Assembly: GCA_910587245.1 (NCBI GenBank)
Contig: CAJULX010000008.1
Span: 10,962 to 74,961, forward strand
Length of the DNA stretch: 64,000 nt
Direction of reading: 5' to 3'
Source of the DNA: Candidatus Gastranaerophilales bacterium
GTDB taxonomy: Bacteria > Cyanobacteriota > Vampirovibrionia > Gastranaerophilales > Gastranaerophilaceae
Below the pieces are notes generated by a model. That model searched no databases. It saw only the letters and a program-made list of their open reading frames with translations, and had not been told where the DNA came from. The position numbers and the translations under genes are program-made. Position 1 is the first letter of the stretch. Every line of letters begins with the position of its first letter. Positions 58,206-64,000 of this stretch are shown here, piece by piece.

Positions 58206-59138
58206 TTACAGTTCTCTTATGCTTTTTAAAATATTAATCGCGTCAGTCTTTTCTATAGATGTAAAGAAATCTTTTTTGTGTGCGTAATGCCCAAAATAAA
58301 TTCCCTTACTTCCTTTAAAAATCCTGCAAATTTCAGATTCACCCCTGCCTGTTATACTCCATTCAAAATAAAGTTCATCTACGGAAGAAGGTAATTTGTG
58401 AATTTTTAATACACCGTTTTGTTCATGGGCACTTTTTGTTAAAAGTGCGTAAAAGCTATTGTAAAGCTTATCTATTGTAAAGTTATATGTATTTTTATCA
58501 TAAAAATTAACAGTAACAAGTTTTGTCCACTTGTAATTCAGCACATCTTCGTTTTTTAGACCATATTCCATCATCCATTGCTTTTCTGTGCCTTTAAAAT
58601 ATACTTTTTTCCAGATATTATTATTAAGATTTATCTTTATTTTGTCGCCTGTTGGCGTGCTTGATTTTGCTTCATACGCATTTTGTTCGTTAATGTATTC
58701 TTGAATGATTTTTTGAATCCCTGCTCTTTTGTCAGCAGGCAGTGTCGGTGTATTTAAAGCTTTTTTGTAGAAATCAACAGCAGCAGGTGTTTGCTTTGTT
58801 TGATGTTTTATATCCCCTAAAAATGTGTATGCTATCCATTCATTTGGAAATTTTCTGGTTGCGGTAATCAAAGTTTCTTCAGCTTTTTTAATGTTTCCAA
58901 CATACCCGTAGCTCATTCCAAGTGCACAATATGCCTCGTAATTGTTTGGATTGACAGTGATTGCTTTTTCAAAATTTGCAATTGCCGTAGTGTAATCTTT
59001 AATGACAAATGCTTTTGAAGCTTGTGCCATATATATCTTAAAATCTTCTGTTGAAGAGCGGGCTGTGTTTGCAAATGCAAAAAATGCGGTACAAAATAAT
59101 ATTAAAGTAATTACAAAGGATATTAAAAATTTTTTCAA
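58206..59138 (-). CDS. Exported TPR-repeat protein
   Basis: A 310-residue protein. A TTG at 59138 is favoured as start because AGAGGTG lies just upstream and it opens directly on a signal peptide (KKFLISFVITLILFC). TPR-type repeats follow (about residues 35-150; for example AIANFEKAITVNPNNYEAY). The C-terminal domain (about 165-310) is beta-rich and unlike known families. It is probably periplasmic. Its promoter region contains a 13-A tract. Confidence 0.75.
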   Translation of the reverse strand: MKKFLISFVITLILFCTAFFAFANTARSSTEDFKIYMAQASKAFVIKDYTTAIANFEKAITVNPNNYEAYCALGMSYGYVGNIKKAEETLITATRKFPNEWIAYTFLGDIKHQTKQTPAAVDFYKKALNTPTLPADKRAGIQKIIQEYINEQNAYEAKSSTPTGDKIKINLNNNIWKKVYFKGTEKQWMMEYGLKNEDVLNYKWTKLVTVNFYDKNTYNFTIDKLYNSFYALLTKSAHEQNGVLKIHKLPSSVDELYFEWSITGRGESEICRIFKGSKGIYFGHYAHKKDFFTSIEKTDAINILKSIREL

Positions 59139-59168
59139 AATACACCTCTTTTTTAACAAAACTACTTT

Positions 59169-59197
59169 TACATACTATCATTTTTTTTTTTTTGCAA
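59169..59197 (-). promoter_or_regulatory. Promoter candidate with a poly-A spacer
   Basis: On the minus strand TTGCAA (59192-59197) and TATGTA (59169-59174) are 17 bases apart; eleven bases of the spacer are part of a run of 13 A (plus-strand T at 59181-59193). The -10 match is weak. Spacer length can change by slippage, which could vary expression of the TPR protein. The distance to the start at 59138 is right for this promoter. Confidence 0.45.
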
Positions 59198-59312
59198 ATG
59201 CAAATATTGTAACATTATTTTAATAATACTTTTTAAATTTTAGCAATTTTCCAATTAAAAAATACTTTATTAAAGTACATGGAGTTTATTTTTTAATTGA
59301 GAGTTGAAATTT

Positions 59313-59516
59313 ATGAATGAAAGAGAACTAAATACGCTTTTTAACATAGTAACCGAACCTGATAAAAATGCATATATTATTGATACAGATAAACAAAAAC
59401 GCGAAATTCAAAGAATTATCAGAATTTTTGAAATATCTAAAAGTCAGCGTGAAAACTTTAAACAAATCTCGGCAAGAGGCCTTGTTGCATTCAAAATGCT
59501 TGTAAGTAACAATTAG
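59313..59516 (+). CDS. Small hypothetical protein
   Basis: A 67-residue, highly charged helical protein starting MNERELNTLFNIVTEP. The ATG at 59313 is more likely than the TTG nine bases before. It contains RIIRIFEISKSQRENF and no membrane helix. It is a single gene between the TPR and receiver genes; function unknown. Confidence 0.55.
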   Translation: MNERELNTLFNIVTEPDKNAYIIDTDKQKREIQRIIRIFEISKSQRENFKQISARGLVAFKMLVSNN

Positions 59517-59550
59517 CTTACTGTTTTTATTACTATTTAATTAACAGTTT

Positions 59551-61089
59551 TTAAGAAATATACCCTTCGTATTCGTTTATAAGTCCTTCAAGGGTTATAG
59601 ATAATTTATGGAAACTGTATTCCGTTAAATTAAGGCTGAAAGAATTATAGCCTTTCTTTTCTGTGCCGAAAAATATCTCCGTTATAATATCAACCTTTGA
59701 AAATCCGGGATAATTAACGGTAAGGCGCATCATTTTATCGTCTTTTTGAAGTTCAAAAAATGACTGGCTGAAATCAACTTTTTTATTAATATCTATAAAA
59801 TAATGTTTTGCTTCAATCTGGTTTTTAAATTTATCAAAAACCGGAGTTGTTACAAGTTCGCATTTTTTCTTAAAGGCATGACGGAACAGATTAGCATTCC
59901 TTTCTTCTTCTTCGCTTAATTCACCTATTTCAACTTTTGGAAGCATGGGATTTAATCTTGTTTGAATTCCTTCCTTTTTAAGTTCTTCAGCAAGAATATC
60001 AGCTCTGCTTCTGGTATTTGTAATAGGATTTACCGCAGGTTTTTCTTCAGGTTCTATTTTTAAAAGCGTATCGCCCGCGAAGCTTTCAGTACCCTCACTG
60101 CCGTTGCCTGCTTTTTTGAAAAGCCCTTGTTCTTCAAGATTTCGCTTTTCTTTAATATTTAATCTTCTTTCAATTAAGTCTTTATGCTCATGCTGTACCG
60201 GTTTAGTGGCTTCTTCGACCGAAGCATCTTCGAGTATTTCATGGGCTACAAGAAGTGTGTTTGTTGTATTTTTTGTTTTTTCAAAAGAATATTCAAGCAT
60301 TTTTTTGATTGTTTGAAAATTCTTATCTTTAATTTCGTAAACGCTTGCATTTACATTAGCGTCAATTCCGAGATTATTATTTATGCGCTCAAATACAGCA
60401 TAAGCACCGTTTAATTTTGTTTTCGGAAGATAAATATAATATTTATCATCATGTCTTATTCCGACAGAATCATTTAACCTTGTTGATTTTTCGATTATTT
60501 CTCCAAGCATATCCAAGCTTTTTGAAAGAGGGAATTTGCTGTCAGGTCCTACAAGCATAAGGCATGCTTTATTTTTATATTTAATTGCAGATTCAATTTC
60601 GGCATCAAGAAATTGTTCTGCATATTCTTCAGTGTAAAATCCTGTTTTGTCTTGAATAATCTTAAGTTTTGTAAGAAATTCATTTTTTATATCATTATTT
60701 AAATTAATTTCATTTTTCTGAATGCACCATATAACCCTGATTAAAAGTTCCCAATCTGCAACGGGCGCTTTTATGATATCTGATATTCCGCAATCAAACG
60801 CGTCAATCAGAAATTCTTTTGTACAATCTTCGGAGTATAAAAGGATAGGAATATTGCTTAACAATTCAGCTTGTTTGATATCTCTTATTGCATTAAGACT
60901 GTCTTTATTGTCACCTTTTGCATGAACTATGATAACATTCGGCATGGTCTGGTTTAAAAAGGCTGCCGCATTTTCAAGATTTGTGTCCACAATTTTATCT
61001 AAATCTCTCAATAATACAAGTTTTGATGAGATTAGATTTATTGCATCAAATTTATCTCCCACAATGGCTATAATGTTGTTAAAACTCAT
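59551..61089 (-). CDS. Receiver-domain protein with degenerate GGDEF-like region
   Basis: A 512-residue protein. Residues about 5-115 form a response-regulator receiver fold (PNVIIVHAKGDN; later PILLYSEDC; APVADWELLIRVIW). The next 150 residues resemble a diguanylate-cyclase fold, but the GGDEF signature is replaced by RHDDKYYIYL, so catalysis is unlikely. A polar linker and a C-terminal domain (about 390-512) follow. It is probably a signalling adaptor. It is divergent from the glycosyltransferase at 61192. Confidence 0.65.
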   Translation of the reverse strand: MSFNNIIAIVGDKFDAINLISSKLVLLRDLDKIVDTNLENAAAFLNQTMPNVIIVHAKGDNKDSLNAIRDIKQAELLSNIPILLYSEDCTKEFLIDAFDCGISDIIKAPVADWELLIRVIWCIQKNEINLNNDIKNEFLTKLKIIQDKTGFYTEEYAEQFLDAEIESAIKYKNKACLMLVGPDSKFPLSKSLDMLGEIIEKSTRLNDSVGIRHDDKYYIYLPKTKLNGAYAVFERINNNLGIDANVNASVYEIKDKNFQTIKKMLEYSFEKTKNTTNTLLVAHEILEDASVEEATKPVQHEHKDLIERRLNIKEKRNLEEQGLFKKAGNGSEGTESFAGDTLLKIEPEEKPAVNPITNTRSRADILAEELKKEGIQTRLNPMLPKVEIGELSEEEERNANLFRHAFKKKCELVTTPVFDKFKNQIEAKHYFIDINKKVDFSQSFFELQKDDKMMRLTVNYPGFSKVDIITEIFFGTEKKGYNSFSLNLTEYSFHKLSITLEGLINEYEGYIS

Positions 61090-61191
61090 CTTCCGTTAAT
61101 TACTCCGTAATTTCACTATCCTTTTTAGAAAAGAATACTATTAATTTACAAAAATGACAAATCTATAAAGTTTTGATAAGCTTATCTTACT

Positions 61192-62886
61192 ATGAGCAAG
61201 AAAAATATTTTTTATTTAATTTTAATTGTGGCTGCAGCAATTCTTTTTAGAATCTGGCATTTGGATAAGCCGGAGGGTATGTGGAATGATGAATATCTGA
61301 CATGGAAAATTGCAAGTGCAAGATTTCCCACAGAATTTTTTGAAGGTTTAAGAAGTAATTGCCATGCTCCGCTGCATTATCTTTATCTGAAACTCTGGAT
61401 GTTAATTTTCCATGATTCGGATAAATTTTTGAGACTGTCATCCGTTGTACCCGGTGTTTTAGGGGTGATTACAATGTATTTTGTTGCCCTTGAATATAAA
61501 AATAAAGAAGGAATTTCAACGGCTCTTACAGCGTCTGCACTTTGTGCAATAAGTTCTTTTTTAATATATTTTTCACAGGAAATAAGAATTTATTCGCTTC
61601 TATTTTTTATTACAACATTAACGCTTTTATTTGCACTTAAAATATTTAATAATCCTTCAAAGAAAAATTTTGCATTGTATTCTTTAATGTGTGTATTGTT
61701 GATATTAACTCACACAATAGGTTTTGTTTTTGTATTATTTTCAACGGCAGCACTTATGGTATTTGCCGTGCCTAAAAAACAAACCGCAAGTTTTGCTCTG
61801 TTTAGTATTTTGGGTGTAGTTTTGCTTGCTCTGCCTTTTATCCCCTTAATTGCAAATATTTTAATTAAAGGCGGATATTTTAGCCAGTGGTGGGCACCGT
61901 TTAATTTTTCAAGAATATTTTTTGTATTAACAGATATTTTTTCACCTGTTCTGTGTGATACATTCCATGTTTACAACACATTTACGGATGCTTTTTATAA
62001 AAACGGTATTGTAAACCTTGGGTTTTTCACATTTGCTTTAATACCAACTGCAATCGGCATTTTATGTTTTATAAACGGAGCCTTAAACCCGAAAAGAATG
62101 CAGGGGTATTTATTATCGGTTATTTTGTGCACCGTACTCACGGTTTTAATTGCCGCAATGGCAGGAAAGATTGTATTTGTTACAAAATATTTGATTGAGC
62201 TTGTTCCGCTTGTTGTTCTTATGACGGCTGACGGCTTTGTATCTTTTAAATCCAAAGGCTTTAGAATTTCAATTGCAACAATTTTTGTGGTTTTAAATTT
62301 ATTTTATTTTATAGTATCGGAAACTTCCGCCGTAAGGCTTTTAAGAGAAGAAGGGCAAAGGCTTCCGGTTCTGGCGCTTAATGATATGGGCTTAAAAAAA
62401 AACGACAAAATTGTATTTCTGTACTATGCAAAAGAATGGTATTATAAATACGTAGATTTTGATAATCCTGATAATGAGCCGTATTTAAATGCGGCTCAGA
62501 TTACAAAGCATAATTATTCCGCAGCTTTTAACGGGCAGTACATGTGGGGAAAAAAGCTTAAAGAAAGCGGAAAGGAAGTTTTCAGGCCTGTTTTTGCCTC
62601 AAATGTCAATAAATATTTTGACAACAGACTTAACAGAGATGCTTTTAACACTTTAAAAAAGGGCGATAGGCTTTTTGTAGTAGATTTAACATCCGTAAGT
62701 TTTTTTCCCGAAAACATAATACGTCAAATTGCAGCTGATGATAAAATATATGGAACAACCCCGCTTTTATATATTGCAATGTCTTATGCGAAAAATTTTA
62801 CTTTAGATAAAGCTCGTAGGGAGCTTGACTATGTAGGGCTTTACAATACGGGTGCATGGAGAATTTATGTATTTAAAAAGGCTTAA
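61192..62886 (+). CDS. GT-C family membrane glycosyltransferase (PMT-like)
   Basis: A 564-residue protein with about eleven membrane helices (residues 1-400). The catalytic-type acidic pair WNDEYLTW lies near residue 31 in the first outside loop, and HAPLHYLYLKLW follows, typical of the PMT/ArnT group that moves sugars from polyprenyl carriers. The C-terminal soluble part is about 160 residues. It is a different branch from the protein at 26571. It ends in a large palindromic terminator. Confidence 0.78.
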   Translation: MSKKNIFYLILIVAAAILFRIWHLDKPEGMWNDEYLTWKIASARFPTEFFEGLRSNCHAPLHYLYLKLWMLIFHDSDKFLRLSSVVPGVLGVITMYFVALEYKNKEGISTALTASALCAISSFLIYFSQEIRIYSLLFFITTLTLLFALKIFNNPSKKNFALYSLMCVLLILTHTIGFVFVLFSTAALMVFAVPKKQTASFALFSILGVVLLALPFIPLIANILIKGGYFSQWWAPFNFSRIFFVLTDIFSPVLCDTFHVYNTFTDAFYKNGIVNLGFFTFALIPTAIGILCFINGALNPKRMQGYLLSVILCTVLTVLIAAMAGKIVFVTKYLIELVPLVVLMTADGFVSFKSKGFRISIATIFVVLNLFYFIVSETSAVRLLREEGQRLPVLALNDMGLKKNDKIVFLYYAKEWYYKYVDFDNPDNEPYLNAAQITKHNYSAAFNGQYMWGKKLKESGKEVFRPVFASNVNKYFDNRLNRDAFNTLKKGDRLFVVDLTSVSFFPENIIRQIAADDKIYGTTPLLYIAMSYAKNFTLDKARRELDYVGLYNTGAWRIYVFKKA

Positions 62887-62905
62887 GGATTAATCCTTAA
62901 GCCTT
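62878..62905. terminator. Perfect 28-bp palindrome, bidirectional terminator
   Basis: The half site AAGGCTTAAGGATT at 62878-62891 is followed directly by its exact complement to 62905; the glycosyltransferase stop lies inside. Only a short T run follows (AAAATTTT), so termination may be moderate. It separates the convergent glycosyltransferase and clpP genes. Confidence 0.75.
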
Positions 62906-62927
62906 AAAATTTTATATTAATAATTTT

Positions 62928-63533
62928 TTAAGCTTCTTCGCTTCTTATAATTTTATCAATTAAACCGTATTCAAGAGCTTCTTCTGCGGTCATAAAGTTA
63001 TCGCGTTCCGTGTCTTTTTTGATTCTGTCTACTTTTTGCCCTGTGTGTTCCGCTAAAAGTTCATTTAACATTTTTTTCATACGAAGAATTTCTTTGGCTT
63101 CAATTTCAATATCGGTAGCCTGACCTTTAGCGCCGCCCAAAGGCTGGTGAATCATTATTCTTGAATTCGGCAGAGCTAATCTCTTTCCTTTTGTTCCGCC
63201 TGAAAGCAAAAATGCACCCATAGAAGCTGCATCACCAAGGCAGATTGTTGAAACATCGGATTTAATAAGCTTCATGGTATCGTAAATTGCCATGCCTGCC
63301 GTTATAACGCCGCCCGGGCTATTTATATAAAGCATAATATCTTTTTCCGAATTTTCTGAATCCAAAAGTAAAAGCTGTGCCACAATTGAATTTGCAACAT
63401 CATCATCAATTGCGCTTCCTAAAAATATAATTCTTTCACGAAGCAGTCTTGAAAAAATATCAAAACTTCTTTCACCTTTTGAAGAAGCCTCTATGACTGT
63501 CGGCACATAGCTTAAAATTTGATAAGTATTCAT
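62928..63533 (-). CDS. clpP: ATP-dependent Clp protease proteolytic subunit
   Basis: A 201-residue serine protease. The catalytic triad is Ser104 (GDAASMGAF), His129 (RIMIHQPLGG) and Asp178 (ERDNFMTAEEALEYGLID). Length and motifs are standard. It forms the double ring that works with ClpX or ClpA. Neither partner is next to it here. Confidence 0.97.
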   Translation of the reverse strand: MNTYQILSYVPTVIEASSKGERSFDIFSRLLRERIIFLGSAIDDDVANSIVAQLLLLDSENSEKDIMLYINSPGGVITAGMAIYDTMKLIKSDVSTICLGDAASMGAFLLSGGTKGKRLALPNSRIMIHQPLGGAKGQATDIEIEAKEILRMKKMLNELLAEHTGQKVDRIKKDTERDNFMTAEEALEYGLIDKIIRSEEA

Positions 63534-63697
63534 AAAAATAAATTCCTTATTTTCTATTTTTTAAATCCATTATACTTGAATAATTATTAATTTTATTAAA
63601 TTTTACTACAAAAATACATCAAAATGTTTAATTTTCTTTTGTTTATATTACAATAAGAAACGGACTTGATGAATATTTAATTTAAGGAAGTAAAAAT

Positions 63698-64000
63698 ATG
63701 TACAATGCAGCAATAGTTGGGGCTGGCCCTGCCGGAATTTTTACAGCGCTTGAGCTTGTTAAATTAAAACCGGATTGGAAAATTATTTTAATTGAGAAAG
63801 GCAATAAGATTGAAAAAAGAGCTTGCCTTTTGAGAAACGGTTATAAGTCATGTCCAAGCTGCAAAACCTGCGGACTTCTTTGCGGATGGGGCGGTGCCGG
63901 TGCATTTTCTGATGGCAAGTTAACCTTGACTCCTGAAGTTGGCGGTCATTTGCCTGAATATATGCCTTATAAAGATGTTGAAGATTTGATTAAATATTGT
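63698..64000 (+). CDS. FAD-dependent oxidoreductase, partial
   Basis: The frame starts with ATG at 63698 (AAGGAAG upstream) and is open to the end of the window, so only 101 residues are seen. AIVGAGPAGIFTALEL is the dinucleotide-binding GxGxxG motif. A cysteine-rich stretch (SCPSCKTCGLLCGWGG) follows near residue 55, with GGAGAFSDGKL after it, a pattern of the COG2509-type FAD dehydrogenase family. The substrate is unknown. Confidence 0.8.
   Translation, partial: MYNAAIVGAGPAGIFTALELVKLKPDWKIILIEKGNKIEKRACLLRNGYKSCPSCKTCGLLCGWGGAGAFSDGKLTLTPEVGGHLPEYMPYKDVEDLIKYC

Noticed and set aside
1..64000. CRISPR arrays, rRNA genes and insertion sequences
   Set aside because: No regularly spaced repeat with unique spacers, no rRNA motif and no transposase gene could be found by reading. 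The 14-bp iterons and the 27-bp pair are explained by origin and attachment functions.

Overview
The window looks like a chromosome piece from a low-GC, double-membrane bacterium, most likely a gut member of the non-photosynthetic cyanobacterial sister lineage (Melainabacteria/Vampirovibrionia, Gastranaerophilales type). This is inferred from gene content only. It has an Omp85/BamA with three POTRA domains, Kdo-pathway genes kdsD and kdsC, a cyanobacteria-like ribosomal cluster ending rplQ-truA-rplM-rpsI, and lineage-style orphan proteins. A 16S or marker-gene search would settle the taxonomy.

Bases 1-19170 are the right-hand part of an integrated lambda-like prophage; the left end lies outside the window. 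Read on the minus strand, right to left, it holds a replication block (initiator with an iteron origin inside the gene, then a DnaC-type loader), a run of tightly packed small accessory genes with an orphan adenine methyltransferase, a small helix-turn-helix protein, and a morphogenesis block in lambda order (small terminase, large terminase, gpW, portal, protease with nested scaffold, decoration, major capsid, connectors). The plus strand carries the lysogeny module: an ImmR-like repressor, a short ImmA-like metallopeptidase, a membrane zinc-ribbon protein and a tyrosine integrase. A divergent Cro-like/Xis-like pair is separated from the repressor by an operator region with a perfect 30-bp palindrome. 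The prophage ends in the 3' part of a tRNA-Arg(ACG), the attachment site.

Bases 19200-38500 are host genes: a Dxs-type enzyme, small regulators, rqcP, a PfkB kinase, recF, a large acidic coiled-coil orphan, a GT-C glycosyltransferase, recR, ebfC, a matrixin-like protease, a 940-residue glycine-rich protein with a type IV pilin-like N-terminus, lepA, a PEBP-family protein and a UbiA-family prenyltransferase.

Bases 38660-43940 are a ribosomal/RNA polymerase operon (infA, rpmJ, rpsM, rpsK, rpsD, rpoA, rplQ, truA, rplM, rpsI) with tandem promoters and a clear terminator. After it come wecB, gyrA, a Rossmann-like gene broken by a nine-C tract (possible phase variation), bamA, a pair of membrane orphans, leuA directly followed by a class A beta-lactamase, eda, kdsD-kdsC, a TPR protein whose probable promoter spacer is poly-A, a receiver-domain protein, a second GT-C glycosyltransferase, clpP and the start of an FAD-dependent oxidoreductase. 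Much of the host part concerns the envelope: Kdo, outer-membrane assembly, surface sugars and a pilin-like adhesin.

The points most worth following are the in-gene phage origin with 14-bp iterons, the nested scaffold gene, the two homopolymer tracts that could act as switches, the pilin/glycine-rich fusion with its divergent regulator, an orphan small RNA candidate near 28.8 kb, and the beta-lactamase coupled to leuA.
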